Positions 1 to 8,839 of a stretch of DNA of 64,000 nucleotides are shown one piece after another. The DNA lies in assembly GCA_965205055.1 (NCBI GenBank), contig OZ242030.1, forward strand, positions 2,356,001 to 2,420,000, given 5' to 3'. The DNA is from CBDBBY01 sp965205055 (GTDB lineage: Bacteria; Pseudomonadota; Alphaproteobacteria; Rhodobacterales; Rhodobacteraceae). The notes under the pieces are model-generated. The model did not search any database and was not told where the DNA came from. It worked only from the letters and a program-made list of their open reading frames with translations. Position numbers and translations under genes: made by a program. The stretch's first letter is position 1, and each line of letters begins with the position of its first letter.

Positions 1-1
1 G

Positions 2-676
2 ACCGAATCGGAAGACCGCATCAGCGGCCATGTTTCCATCGTGATGGCCAGCCATGTCGTTTCACCACATTTTGATGATCTTTTGAAAGGGTTCAATGTC
101 GACCACCCCGACGCGACATACTCGATTTCCATCGCCGAGAGTTCGGAAGTGCTCAACCGGGTGCGGCAGAACCGAGCCTCGTTCGGCCTCTGCCTCATGC
201 GGGAACCGGATTCATCACTCCGTTCAACTCCTTTTTTCCGCGAGTTCTTCGGCCTGTATTGCGGACCTTGCCATCGGCTTTTCGGCGAAGGCAATATCGG
301 GCTCCTTGAGCTGAGGGGAGAATCGTCGATCTCGTTTCAGACGGAAAGCGAGAGCGGGCCGCTGCATTCGGTGAGCCTGTTGCGGGAGCGGGCGCTGCTC
401 GGAAGCACGCCCAAAGGCATATCGGCGAACCTGCCGGAAGTCCGCAGGATGATCATGGCGGGCCTGGGCATCGGCGCGCTGCCCGTGCATATCGCGAAAA
501 AGGATGTCTCTCTCGGAAATCTCTGGCAGCTTCCGCCCTATCAAGAGCTGCCGGCGATCGACGTGCACTTCGTCCGCAACCCCAAGCGCAACCTGAACCC
601 GGCCGAGGACACGCTTATCCGGAAGTTGCAAGATTTCATCAACGAAACTCCTCTGGCCGGTCGGACATACGACTGA
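2..676 (+). CDS. LysR-family regulator, effector-binding domain (5' end outside window)
   Basis: The frame is open to the left edge, so this is the C-terminal two thirds of a longer protein; the DNA-binding helix-turn-helix would lie upstream. The visible part has the two-lobe substrate-binding fold of LysR regulators: an early strand (GHVSIVMASHVV) followed by an RQNRASFGLCLM lobe-crossing segment and a late MIMAGLGIGALPVHIA helix typical of LysR co-inducer domains. Such proteins bind a small metabolite and switch a nearby promoter. The target is probably a divergent gene outside the window. The gene ends convergent to the membrane-protein gene on the other strand, with about 290 bases between them in which I see no gene. 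Confidence 0.8.
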   Translation, partial: TESEDRISGHVSIVMASHVVSPHFDDLLKGFNVDHPDATYSISIAESSEVLNRVRQNRASFGLCLMREPDSSLRSTPFFREFFGLYCGPCHRLFGEGNIGLLELRGESSISFQTESESGPLHSVSLLRERALLGSTPKGISANLPEVRRMIMAGLGIGALPVHIAKKDVSLGNLWQLPPYQELPAIDVHFVRNPKRNLNPAEDTLIRKLQDFINETPLAGRTYD

Positions 677-967
677 ACGATCCGAAAACCTTCCATTTGA
701 ATTGCATTCGGGACGGCGCTCCGAATTTTCCGTCAGACGACCGACTCCGAGAGCGCGCCGACGTCATGCCCGGGCATGTCTGCGCGAACGCCCCGGTCGA
801 ACCGCTGCCGCGAAAAAAGGAGCGGCTTCTCCTCCGGCAGAAGTCGAGGCCCCGAGCGGGACGCGGCCCGCCCGTCACCCGCCCGAAAATTTGGCGCATT
901 GCGGGTCCCGGTGTCGGGCATTCCGGCGGCGGCGGTCCTGCCGCACATGATCGGCTTCAATGTCGTA

Positions 968-1786
968 TCAAGGCTCCATGATCTTTCGCCGCCTCGCCGA
1001 CCTGACGACGCGCATCATGACCGCGGTCGCGCCGACCGATGCCGCGAGACCGAGAAGGAATGCATTGATCGGGGACGATCCGTGCAGGCCCGCAGCGAAT
1101 GCGACGCAGAATGTGGCGAGGCTTATCGTCCCCAACAAGGCCGAGTAAACGACTGCCGACGCAGCCGCCGCGCCGAACTGCTCGCCGACGGTCAGGGAAA
1201 TCAGGGCGTAGCCGATTGGAAAAGCGAGAAGCGTTCCCGACATTTCAGCTCCCAGACGGGGCGCGAATACGGTGACAGAAGCCACCAGAACACCTCCTGC
1301 GACGGCGCGAACAAGCAGCATCGGAAGACCTTCCCGCCGCTCGGCGGCGGCGCTCGGAATCTGCAGCCCCCGCCCTACCCGTCGGGCGGCGGCGGTCACG
1401 GCCACGAACAAGATTGCGGCTGTTTCGATTGTCGCCGAAAGCATGCCGAGCGCCCAGATTGCTCCCCACCAGACACACACTGCCAGCAAGAGGGAGGCGA
1501 TCGGACGGCAGCGTGTTGCCGTCGCCATGCAGCTCGTCAGAAAAACTTGGGTGGCGCTCAGAGCGAGCAGCGAGTGCGTCGCTGTCTGAATCAGGAACTC
1601 CGAAGTTCCTGTGCCGAGGAGAAAGTAGAACCCGGGACCCAGTCCGATCGGCAGCCCTGCAACGAGTCCGCCGGCCACGGGGCCGAGCCTGCCGACGGCT
1701 GTCGCCACGGCCACGACGATCAACGCGGTCGCGCCCGCTCTTGCCAGAAGTTCTACGAACGGAAGCTGCGCGACAAGATCACTCAT
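968..1786 (-). CDS. Polytopic inner-membrane protein of unknown function
   Basis: 272 residues, almost entirely hydrophobic, with about eight predicted membrane segments separated by short basic loops (for example ARRVGRG and the C-terminal SARRRKIMEP). I do not recognise a named family; the pattern of two similar halves rich in Gly and Ala suggests a small permease or exporter. It is the last gene of the leftward unit that begins with the GntR regulator at 6.36 kb and lies 49 bases after the CobW-type GTPase. That position suggests a role in moving the substrate or metal handled by this operon, but this is inference from context only. Confidence 0.6.
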   Translation of the reverse strand: MSDLVAQLPFVELLARAGATALIVVAVATAVGRLGPVAGGLVAGLPIGLGPGFYFLLGTGTSEFLIQTATHSLLALSATQVFLTSCMATATRCRPIASLLLAVCVWWGAIWALGMLSATIETAAILFVAVTAAARRVGRGLQIPSAAAERREGLPMLLVRAVAGGVLVASVTVFAPRLGAEMSGTLLAFPIGYALISLTVGEQFGAAAASAVVYSALLGTISLATFCVAFAAGLHGSSPINAFLLGLAASVGATAVMMRVVRSARRRKIMEP

Positions 1787-1835
1787 GTCTGCCGCGCTTC
1801 CCGGATTGCCCGCTTGTTATTGTCGTGACCTCCGC

Positions 1836-2819
1836 TTACGACCGCGTCTTTCCGATGGTCTTGCGCAACGAGGTTTCAATGCGCTCCGGATCAAGACCGC
1901 GCCCGATCAGAACAATCGTATTGTCGCTCGGGCGCTCGACGCCGTCCTCGGCGGCGGGCAGGCGTTCCGGGGCCTGCATCACTTTGCGCACGGATTGCAG
2001 CAGCAGACGCCCCGCGGGCGTGCGCACGACTCCTTTGACCCGAACCAGCCGGTGCCCATGGGCATGGAGCATCGCCGACAGCCAAATTGAAAGCCCGACC
2101 CAGATTTCTCCTTCCGCAGAGAAGGCGTCCAGATTGAGCGGCAACGATGTCAGCGGCTCCTGATCATCTTTTCCGTTCAGGTCGGGCAACTCCGCGGGCC
2201 GGGCCGGCGGGAGGTCGGCCAATGCCTCTTCAACCCCGAAAGAGCTGGCCAGGAACTCCGGCGCGGGGTTGATGCGGCGAAGGGTTGCAGCCAGATTTGC
2301 AAGAGCCGTTGCTTCGCAGCTGTCGGTTTTGGCGAACAGGATTCGGTCCGCCGCTTCGATCTGGGCGCGCGCAAGGGCCTCGCTTCTCAATTGCTCCAGA
2401 CCATGAAGGGCGTCGACGACGACGACGATCTCTTCCAGCACGATATGGCGCGTCAGAATTTGATCGTCTTGAATCGCGGCCATGACCTTCCCGGGGTCCG
2501 CCACGCCGCTCATTTCAAAGACCAGTTGCCGTGTTTGCGGACCCTCCCGCTTGCGGCTGCGGTCATTGCAGATCCGACGAAGGAGAGCGATCATCTCGTC
2601 CTTCCGATCGCAGCAGACGCAGCCTCCGGCAAGAACGTCCAGTCGGCGCGCTCCCGCCAGCAGCGTGTCGTCGACAGCGTGCGATGCGACCTCGTTCACG
2701 ATGACATGGGGCCGGTCGAAGGTCTTGACGAACAGCTGGTGGCGAAGCCAGGTGCTTTTCCCGGCGCCAAGAAAACCGCCAAGAATGGTCAGCCGCAGGC
2801 GATTTTCTTCAGCGCCCAT
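1836..2819 (-). CDS. CobW/P47K-family GTPase (COG0523 metallochaperone type)
   Basis: 327 residues. The P-loop GGFLGAGKST is at residues 14-23 and the CxCC metal-binding motif (GGCVCC) at 65-70, the signature of COG0523 GTPases that deliver Zn, Co, Fe or Mn to client proteins. A DxxGxxDP-like switch (EMSGVADPGKV) and an FAKTD guanine-recognition motif follow, then the CobW C-terminal domain. The gene starts six bases after the stop of the small CSACG gene, so the two are surely co-translated. The deacetylase-type hydrolase upstream is a metalloenzyme and is a plausible client. Cytoplasmic. Family is clear; metal and client are unknown. Confidence 0.85.
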   Translation of the reverse strand: MGAEENRLRLTILGGFLGAGKSTWLRHQLFVKTFDRPHVIVNEVASHAVDDTLLAGARRLDVLAGGCVCCDRKDEMIALLRRICNDRSRKREGPQTRQLVFEMSGVADPGKVMAAIQDDQILTRHIVLEEIVVVVDALHGLEQLRSEALARAQIEAADRILFAKTDSCEATALANLAATLRRINPAPEFLASSFGVEEALADLPPARPAELPDLNGKDDQEPLTSLPLNLDAFSAEGEIWVGLSIWLSAMLHAHGHRLVRVKGVVRTPAGRLLLQSVRKVMQAPERLPAAEDGVERPSDNTIVLIGRGLDPERIETSLRKTIGKTRS

Positions 2820-2825
2820 TCAATT

Positions 2826-3104
2826 TCAAACTGAAGCCAGCGGATCGAACGGCGCGCCTGTGAACAGTTCGACCTGCTCCCAGACGTCTTCCACCGTCTG
2901 GCAGATCTTCGTCTGTCCCATCCCGTTGGACAGCTGAATCCCGGGCTGTGATCCAAGATCCCGGGCCGCAAGGCCGAGCGGTCTGAGAAGCTCGTTCAAG
3001 AGCGCGGCCCTGGCGAAGCGGATCCTCAGCCGCGCGTGCGGCGTCTCGCCGCCGGCATCCGTCCAATGCCCCGCGGCAGGCGGAAATCCGCAAGCTGAGC
3101 ACAT
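2826..3104 (-). CDS. Small CSACG-motif protein linked to the CobW GTPase
   Basis: 92 residues. The protein opens with MCSACGFPPAAGHW, giving a CxxC pair at residues 2 and 5 and a nearby His that could bind a metal. The rest is an alpha/beta sequence without signal peptide or membrane segment. I remember proteins with this opening as neighbours of COG0523 GTPases, and here only six bases separate it from one. A role as adaptor or metal-accepting partner of that GTPase is an inference. The ATG at 3104 was chosen because the CxxC motif directly follows it and because two other readings of the region lack the motif. Confidence 0.6.
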   Translation of the reverse strand: MCSACGFPPAAGHWTDAGGETPHARLRIRFARAALLNELLRPLGLAARDLGSQPGIQLSNGMGQTKICQTVEDVWEQVELFTGAPFDPLASV

Positions 3105-3163
3105 GTCTTCACCTCTCGAAAATGAGGCGCGGCCGCCCGACTGCGAACGGGCGCGCGGAAAAT

Positions 3164-4063
3164 TCAGATCGTCTCCGGGCGCTTGTCGCTGTCGAACGGG
3201 AAGCGCTTGCGGAAATCATCGGTGATGTTTTGGAATGTCGCCCATTCGACGCCGTCCTTGGCGTTGATGTATTCGATCAGGCGCTCAAGCATCAAAAGCA
3301 CCTGCGGACGGCCTGCCACATCGGGGTGGATGGTGAAGCAGAACGTCCCGTAGTCCATTTCGCGATGGACCCAGTCGAACTGGTCCCGCCACATGACCTC
3401 GATATCGCGCGGACTGACGAATCCGTGGCTGTTCGGCGCCGCCTTCATGAACATCATGGGCGGAAGGTCGTCCACGTACCAATTGGCCGCGATGTCGACG
3501 AGGTCGATCTCCTTGCCGTGCTTCATCGGCTTCATCCAAGTGCTCGCGTCCTTGGCGTAGTCGATCTTGGACCACTCGTCGCCGACGCGAGCGTAAAAGG
3601 GCATGAAATCGCGGTACATCTGGCTGTGGTCGTAGGTGAAGCCGTATTTCTTCAGCAGAGCTGCGGTATTGGCGGACAACTCCCACCACGGAGCCACGTA
3701 GCCGCGCGGCCTGTCCCCTGTCAGCGCTTCGATCAGCTCGACGGATTTGGCCATGATGTCCTCTTCCTGCTGCAGCGTCATCGCGACAGGATTTTCATGC
3801 GAGTAGCCATGCGCGCCGATCTCGTGGCCGGCCTCTTTGATCATTTCCATTTCCTTGGGAAAGGATTCCATGGAATGGCCGGGGATGAAGAATGTGCTCG
3901 GCAAGCCGTATTTCTCGAAGAGCCGCAGAAGGCGCGGAACGCCGACCTCGGTCGCGAACACGCCGCGCTGGATGTCCGACGGGCTGTCCTGGCCGCCGTA
4001 GGAGCCGAGCCAGCCGGCGACGGAGTCAATATCGACGCCGAACGAGCATTTGATTTCTTTCAT
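3164..4063 (-). CDS. Polysaccharide-deacetylase-family amidohydrolase (PuuE/allantoinase-like)
   Basis: 299 residues of the NodB-homology fold. The metal-site aspartates lie in SFGVDIDS (residues 11 and 13), and the HxxxH pair is at 85 and 89 in GAHGYSHENP. No signal peptide is seen, so the enzyme is cytoplasmic. In this family such soluble forms are usually not sugar deacetylases but hydrolases of small amides or ureides, such as PuuE-type allantoinases. The gene follows the signal-less binding protein by 39 bases and precedes the CSACG/CobW pair, in one leftward operon opposite an ABC transporter and an asparaginase. A nitrogenous amide substrate is therefore likely, but its identity cannot be read from sequence. 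Confidence 0.8.
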   Translation of the reverse strand: MKEIKCSFGVDIDSVAGWLGSYGGQDSPSDIQRGVFATEVGVPRLLRLFEKYGLPSTFFIPGHSMESFPKEMEMIKEAGHEIGAHGYSHENPVAMTLQQEEDIMAKSVELIEALTGDRPRGYVAPWWELSANTAALLKKYGFTYDHSQMYRDFMPFYARVGDEWSKIDYAKDASTWMKPMKHGKEIDLVDIAANWYVDDLPPMMFMKAAPNSHGFVSPRDIEVMWRDQFDWVHREMDYGTFCFTIHPDVAGRPQVLLMLERLIEYINAKDGVEWATFQNITDDFRKRFPFDSDKRPETI

Positions 4064-4102
4064 GGTCTTTCCTTTCGTTGCCTATGAAACTTGCGGTCCT
4101 GA

Positions 4103-5275
4103 TCAGGCGGCCAGAAGTTCGTTCCACCGCCTGACGAGATAGTTCTGCTCGTCCATCAGCGTGTTCCACATGACGATGTTCGTCATGCGGTCCTGATGCG
4201 ATCCGCCCTCGCGGACGGCGCCTTTCGTTATGATTTTTCGGCCTTGGGGATCGCAAAGGCCCTCTCGGGCCGGTTTGCCTGCATACCAGTAATCCCATTC
4301 CGCCTCGGAAAGATGGAGCCTGGTTTTTTCGGGGACGGACGAGTAGTAGCCCTGCCTCGCGAGGATTGCGCCCGGCCGGCCGGAGAGCCACCAGTTCAGG
4401 TATTGATACGCCGCGTCGACCTTTTCCGCCGGCAGACGGGAGGAAAGGCACAGGCAGGAATGCCAAGCGCGATATCCCTCGACCGGCGCGGCGACGCGAA
4501 CCTGGGCATTGCATGCCCGCAGCGTCGACGCTGCGGGAGACCAGATTCCGCCGATGCGGCCCTTGCGGTGAAGCATGTAGTCGACTGATTCTTGGACCGT
4601 CGACCAGAACCCGCCGAAATGCCCCGCCTTCTTGAGCAGGATCAGTTCGTCCACCAGCGCGTCGATCTCTTCGATCGACAAGTTGCCGATATCCTCGAAT
4701 TCCACGAAATTCATCGCCTTGGAAGCCAGAATCATGTCTGCGATTCCGACGGACGGGTCGGTGTTCATGCCGACCTTTCCGCGCCACGTCTCGTTCAGAA
4801 GCCAGCCCCAGCTTTCAGCCCCGGCATCCAGCGCATCCGGCATGAGATTCGGGTCGTAGGAAAAAGAGTCGGCGTTATGCGCTGTCGGAACCGCGCTCAG
4901 GAGTGAAGTCTGGCTGGAGCCGAGCGTGCCGTCTTCCTGGACGAACTGAACATCCATCGGTCGACTTCCGGCGCCCAAGCTGACACCGTCGGCCAACGCT
5001 CCTGTTTTCGTAAGCCCTCCGACCTTTTCCCACAGCTCCAGCCGATCGCTCCGGATCGGCTGGATGGCGCCGGACGTCCACAACAGGTCGATCCCGTTGA
5101 ACCACTGGTCGTAAATGTCATAGCCGTCCGGGCTGAGGATGCCCTTCTGCAGAACTTCGACGCCGCTCCGGACTTCAAATTCCAAATCGAAATCAAGATC
5201 CCTTCTGGCAAGACTGTGCACTTCTTTCAGAAGCGTCACGCTGGTGCCGAGAACACGGAGAGTCAGACCGGCCAT
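4103..5275 (-). CDS. Cytoplasmic homologue of an ABC transporter solute-binding protein
   Basis: 390 residues homologous along their length to the Tat-exported binding protein at 6582-7877; the C-termini share the pattern GYYSSVPE ... WYAGKPA ... WNTLMDEQNYLVRRWNE. Unlike that protein it begins directly at the first mature strand (MAGLTLRVLGTSVTLL) and has no leader. An in-frame TGA at 5300-5302, eight sense codons upstream, rules out a hidden leader. It starts 10 bases after the GntR stop, so the two are co-transcribed. A binding protein confined to the cytoplasm next to a regulator could be a ligand sensor or buffer, or a decaying paralogue; the open, intact frame argues against simple decay. 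Confidence 0.85.
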   Translation of the reverse strand: MAGLTLRVLGTSVTLLKEVHSLARRDLDFDLEFEVRSGVEVLQKGILSPDGYDIYDQWFNGIDLLWTSGAIQPIRSDRLELWEKVGGLTKTGALADGVSLGAGSRPMDVQFVQEDGTLGSSQTSLLSAVPTAHNADSFSYDPNLMPDALDAGAESWGWLLNETWRGKVGMNTDPSVGIADMILASKAMNFVEFEDIGNLSIEEIDALVDELILLKKAGHFGGFWSTVQESVDYMLHRKGRIGGIWSPAASTLRACNAQVRVAAPVEGYRAWHSCLCLSSRLPAEKVDAAYQYLNWWLSGRPGAILARQGYYSSVPEKTRLHLSEAEWDYWYAGKPAREGLCDPQGRKIITKGAVREGGSHQDRMTNIVMWNTLMDEQNYLVRRWNELLAA

Positions 5276-5285
5276 CGATGCGCCT

Positions 5286-6362
5286 TCAGTGAACGCTGAT
5301 CAGATACGGGGCGGTCTTGGGCTTGGGCAAAACCGAGAGCACCCTGAGTTTTGCAAGCGTGTTGCGCTCCGCCTTCTCCAGATGGGTCTCAAGCATCGTT
5401 CGCGCGACGCCGATGTGACCTTTCAAAAGCTGATCCAGAATGTGCGCATGATCCTCGAGGGCCGGCCGATCAGGTTTCAAGCCAAAATTCCGACGGAAAA
5501 TCCGGCCTGCAATGAACGGAAACTGATTTCGATCTATTGCCTCCAGCAGGCGCCGGTTCTTCGCTTTGTCCAAAAGCACGCGATGAAGATCATTTTCGAT
5601 GCTTTCGATCTCCTCGGGGAGAAGGGCATCCAGATTTGCCAGCGCGGCCGCCACGCGCTTGCGCATCATTCGGATGGCCGCCTTGTCAATGGAGGCGACG
5701 GACTGCACGAATGCCGCCGGCTCCAGCAGGCGGCGAATCTCGAATGCCTCGTGCACATCGCGCGCCGTCAGCGGTCCGGCGGTCCAATGCGAACGCATGG
5801 ACTTCTGCAGGAAGCCTTGATCCTGAAGCTTGCTCAATCCATCTCGAAGCGCAGTGCGCCCGATCGCAAAATGCTCGCATGCGACGGTTTCGCTTACGCG
5901 GAAGGTCCCGAAAGGCAGGCAATTGGAGACGTCCAGCAGGATGCTGTCAAAAATGCTCTCCCACGCAGCCTCGCGGACGACTTCCGGTTCGGATTGATCA
6001 AGGAACAAGGCCCGAAGATCCTGAACGGTCATGTTCGCGCCTTCGGCGCACCGGCCGATGACAAACCCCTGGCCATTGGCGGACCTGATAAAATCCTCCT
6101 GCTCCAGCATCTGCAGAGCGCGCCGAACAGGCGCGCGACTCACTCCGAATACGGCGGCCAGCCGGCCCTCCTTGATGACAGCGCCCTCAGCCAATGCACC
6201 GTTGGCAATCCTTTCACCGATGCAGGAGCGAATTGAGAGATACAGAGGCGGCGCCTTCTTCGGAACTCCGGCAGCGTTGGGCACGATAGCCAGCTCAGCC
6301 TTGCGCAGGCTCTCGGCGCTGCGCTTCACGAAAGAGTTTTCCGACTGACCTTCATTTTTCAT
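5286..6362 (-). CDS. GntR-family regulator with two winged-helix domains and an FCD-like domain
   Basis: About 358 residues from the ATG at 6362 (MKNEGQ...); an upstream start at 6413 would add 17 residues inside the promoter repeats. The first GntR winged helix contains LAAVFGVSRAPVRRALQMLE, the second contains ACEHFAIGRTALRDGLSKLQ, and a helical FCD-type effector domain follows (AFEIRRLLEPAAF ... DHAHILDQLLKGH). Ordinary FadR/FCD proteins have a single winged helix, so the tandem arrangement is unusual. It probably represses both divergent units through the GCAACG repeats in the shared promoter and senses the transported compound. It is the first gene of the leftward operon. Confidence 0.85.
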   Translation of the reverse strand: MKNEGQSENSFVKRSAESLRKAELAIVPNAAGVPKKAPPLYLSIRSCIGERIANGALAEGAVIKEGRLAAVFGVSRAPVRRALQMLEQEDFIRSANGQGFVIGRCAEGANMTVQDLRALFLDQSEPEVVREAAWESIFDSILLDVSNCLPFGTFRVSETVACEHFAIGRTALRDGLSKLQDQGFLQKSMRSHWTAGPLTARDVHEAFEIRRLLEPAAFVQSVASIDKAAIRMMRKRVAAALANLDALLPEEIESIENDLHRVLLDKAKNRRLLEAIDRNQFPFIAGRIFRRNFGLKPDRPALEDHAHILDQLLKGHIGVARTMLETHLEKAERNTLAKLRVLSVLPKPKTAPYLISVH

Positions 6363-6459
6363 GCAACGTATTTTGTCCGCAACGAAACGGATTCCATGCC
6401 CCGAACTGCGCACATATATTCATAAGCTTTGAAGTTGCGCAACTAAAAAGTATGTTGCG
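6363..6459. promoter_or_regulatory. Divergent control region with repeated GCAACG / CGTTGC boxes
   Basis: The interval between the GntR gene and the Tat-type binding-protein gene carries GCAACG at 6363-6368 and 6379-6384, a perfect 12-base palindrome AGTTGCGCAACT at 6433-6444, and another GTTGCG at 6454-6459. Four copies of one half-site in both orientations within 100 bases, next to a GntR gene, is the layout expected for an autoregulated operator. An AT-rich stretch (aaaaaactttttttgtag) at about 6464-6481 may hold promoter elements for the rightward unit. The binding protein and exact start sites are inferred. Confidence 0.55.
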
Positions 6460-6581
6460 TTCAAAAAACTTTTTTTGTAGCGTGATTCGGGTGAAAGAAT
6501 CGCGGCGGGGGAGCCGCGCGCAATTCGCGCATCCAGTTCGGCATCACGCAGATGGCCGATGAACGAAAGGAGAAATGAAAC

Positions 6582-7877
6582 ATGAGCAAACTGAACAAAC
6601 GACCGGGCCGCGAGGGCATCGGCCGCCGCAGCGTTCTGAAAGGCGGCGCGGCGACGCTCGCCGCAGGCTCCGGGATGCTGGGCGCACCGATGATCTGGGC
6701 CAACACCCTGAAAGACGTCACGCTCCGGCAGGTCGGTCCGTCATACTCGGTCTACCCCGACATCGCCGCCAAAGCTTCCGAAGACCTCGGGTTCACCATT
6801 GAAACCCAAGGCGCTTGGACCGATGCGCTGATGGCGCGCGTGGTCACGCAGCCGGAAACCGTCGATATCGCGGACCTCGAATTCTGGGCGCTGTCGAAGG
6901 TCTGGCGCAGCAAGCAAATGCACGCGATCGAAACCAGCAAGATCAAGAATTGGGAAAAAATCATCCCGCTGTTCCGCGAAGGCAAGAACTTCGACGGATC
7001 GGACGCGTCGCGCCAAGGCATTCTGCCTTACGAGGTGCAGTATACCGACGGTCCGGGCTCCGACGCGTTCGCGGACGGTCCGACGGACTATGCCACGATT
7101 GTTCCCACGATCTACAACGCCGACACGCTGGGCATCCGCCCCGACCTGATCGGCCGCCCGGTCGACAGCTGGGCCGAACTGCTGAATCCGGAATTCGCGG
7201 GCAAGACGGCTCTGCTCAACGTTCCGCAAATCGGAATCATGGACGCCGCCATGGCGATCGAAGCCCGCGGCGATTTCGTCTATGGAGACAAAGGCAACAT
7301 GACCCGCGAGGAGATCGACAGGACGATCGAGATACTGATCGCGGCGAAGCAGGCCGGCCAGTTCCGCGCTTTCTGGTCATCGTTTGACGAATCGGTCAAT
7401 CTGATGGCCTCGGGAGAAGTCATCATTCAATCGATGTGGTCGCCCGCCGTGACCGCAGTGCGGACCCGCGGCATCGAGGTCTCATATGCCCCGTTGAAAG
7501 AAGGGTATCGCGGCTGGGGCGTCGGCATGGGCGTGATGAGCCATCTGGACGGGCTGAAGCTGGAGGCGGCCCATGAGTACTTGAACTGGATACTTGACGG
7601 GTGGCAGGGCGCGTTCATGGCCAAAACCGGCTATTACAGTTCGGTGCCGGAGACCGCCAAGTCCAACCTCAGCGCGGCTGAGCGGGATTTCTGGTACGAC
7701 GGCAAGCCGGCGGCCGAAGACATTCTGGATCCGTTCGGCAGTCTTCAGGGCAGCGCCGGCTTGGTTCGCGACGGCGGCTCATTCGAAGACCGCATCGGCA
7801 ACATAGCCTGCTGGAATACGGTTATGGACGAAGACCGTTACATGGTAAGACGCTGGAACGAGTTCATCTCGTCGTAA
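6582..7877 (+). CDS. Tat-exported ABC solute-binding protein, spermidine/putrescine type
   Basis: 431 residues. A twin-arginine signal is visible (Arg15-Arg16 in GIGRRSVLKGGAATLAAGS, cleavage probably near APMIWA), so the protein folds before export to the periplasm. The mature part belongs to the PotD/extracellular solute-binding group, with ADLEFWALSKVWRSKQ early and a long C-terminal helix region. It feeds the permease pair and ATPase downstream. ATG at 6582 is preceded by AAAGGAG, a strong ribosome site. The substrate may be a polyamine, an opine-like amide or another nitrogen compound; the asparaginase at the operon end favours an amide, but this is inference. Confidence 0.88.
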   Translation: MSKLNKRPGREGIGRRSVLKGGAATLAAGSGMLGAPMIWANTLKDVTLRQVGPSYSVYPDIAAKASEDLGFTIETQGAWTDALMARVVTQPETVDIADLEFWALSKVWRSKQMHAIETSKIKNWEKIIPLFREGKNFDGSDASRQGILPYEVQYTDGPGSDAFADGPTDYATIVPTIYNADTLGIRPDLIGRPVDSWAELLNPEFAGKTALLNVPQIGIMDAAMAIEARGDFVYGDKGNMTREEIDRTIEILIAAKQAGQFRAFWSSFDESVNLMASGEVIIQSMWSPAVTAVRTRGIEVSYAPLKEGYRGWGVGMGVMSHLDGLKLEAAHEYLNWILDGWQGAFMAKTGYYSSVPETAKSNLSAAERDFWYDGKPAAEDILDPFGSLQGSAGLVRDGGSFEDRIGNIACWNTVMDEDRYMVRRWNEFISS

Positions 7878-7892
7878 GGCCGCATCGCGGCC
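7878..7892 (+). other. Short stem-loop directly after the binding-protein stop
   Basis: GGCCGC (7878-7883), a three-base loop, and GCGGCC (7887-7892) form a perfect six-pair hairpin immediately after the TAA stop. There is no T-run, so it is not a classical terminator. Hairpins at this place in ABC operons often protect the binding-protein message from 3' exonucleases and so raise its level over the permeases; that role is inferred here. Confidence 0.45.
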
Positions 7893-7970
7893 GTTCGAAC
7901 GAACGCAGCAAACGGCCAGCCGTGTCCGTTGGCACGGCAGGCCGACAACCGAATCGGGGCAGTACCCGGC

Positions 7971-8828
7971 ATGTTCCCACGAAATCTCAAACCTTATCTC
8001 GAAGCCCTGCCCTACGCTCTGATCCTGATCCTGATCGTCGGCGCGCCCATTGCCACCTTGGCGACGCTCAGTTTTTGGGAGACGGACGGGCTGATGCTCT
8101 ATCCGGGCTTCACCTTGGAGAACTACAAAGAAATCTTCACATCCCAGCTCACGCTGCAGCTGTATCTGGCAAGCATAAAATACGCGGTGCTGACTCTGGC
8201 GATTTCAATGATCATCGGTTTCACATGCTCGTATTTCCTCGTCTTTTTCGTCAAGTCGCTGAAAATCCAGATAGCTCTTTTTCTGGTGTGCACGATTCCT
8301 TTCTGGACCTCGACCACGATCCGGATGATCTCGTGGGTTCCGTTCCTGGGAAAGGAGGGCGTCCTCAACACTGCGGTCCAGAGCATCGGGCTTACGGATC
8401 AGCCGCTTGAATTCCTCCTGTTTTCGGACTTCGCGGTGGTTCTGACGTACGTCCACCTGTTCACGCTGTTCATGATCGTGCCGATCTTCAACTCGATGTC
8501 GAAAATCAGCCCCTCGGTCATCGAGGCCGCGAAAGACGCCGGCGCCACCGACTTCGACGTCTTGGTCAATATCATCATCCCGCTGACCAGAACGGGAATC
8601 GCGCTCGGCGCGATCTTCGTGGTCGCGCTCGTCATGGGCGATTTTTTCGCCGTGCGCATCATGAGCGGCGGACAGAGCGCATCCGTCGTCTCGGCGATGA
8701 AGAACGAAATCGACCAACTCTATTATCCCCAAGCCTCGGCGATGGCCGTTCTGCTGATCGCCGTCGTTTTGATCTTCGTCTCTCTCATCATGCGCGTCGT
8801 CGACATTCGCGCCGAACTCGCACGATAG
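7971..8828 (+). CDS. ABC transporter permease, PotB type
   Basis: 285 residues from ATG 7971 (MFPRNLKPYLEALPYALIL...); a TTG at 7929 would add a polar tail without clear ribosome site, so I prefer the later start. Six membrane segments are visible. The cytoplasmic EAA loop, which docks on the ATPase, is AAKDAGATDFDVLVNIIIPL. This is the first inner-membrane subunit of the importer fed by the Tat-type binding protein. The next gene begins 11 bases downstream. Confidence 0.88.
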   Translation: MFPRNLKPYLEALPYALILILIVGAPIATLATLSFWETDGLMLYPGFTLENYKEIFTSQLTLQLYLASIKYAVLTLAISMIIGFTCSYFLVFFVKSLKIQIALFLVCTIPFWTSTTIRMISWVPFLGKEGVLNTAVQSIGLTDQPLEFLLFSDFAVVLTYVHLFTLFMIVPIFNSMSKISPSVIEAAKDAGATDFDVLVNIIIPLTRTGIALGAIFVVALVMGDFFAVRIMSGGQSASVVSAMKNEIDQLYYPQASAMAVLLIAVVLIFVSLIMRVVDIRAELAR

Positions 8829-8839
8829 GGGACGGTCCG

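Noticed and set aside
776..1828. Long plus-strand open frame of 350 codons
   Set aside because: It runs antisense to the membrane-protein gene, is very rich in Arg, Ser and Pro and has no family features; a shadow of GC-rich coding DNA.
3122..4087. Plus-strand open frame of 321 codons
   Set aside because: Antisense to the deacetylase-family gene, which has all catalytic motifs; composition is that of a reverse-strand shadow.
4103..5275. Pseudogene call for the signal-less binding protein
   Set aside because: The frame is intact over the full mature domain, conserved C-terminal motifs are kept and it is tightly spaced in an operon.
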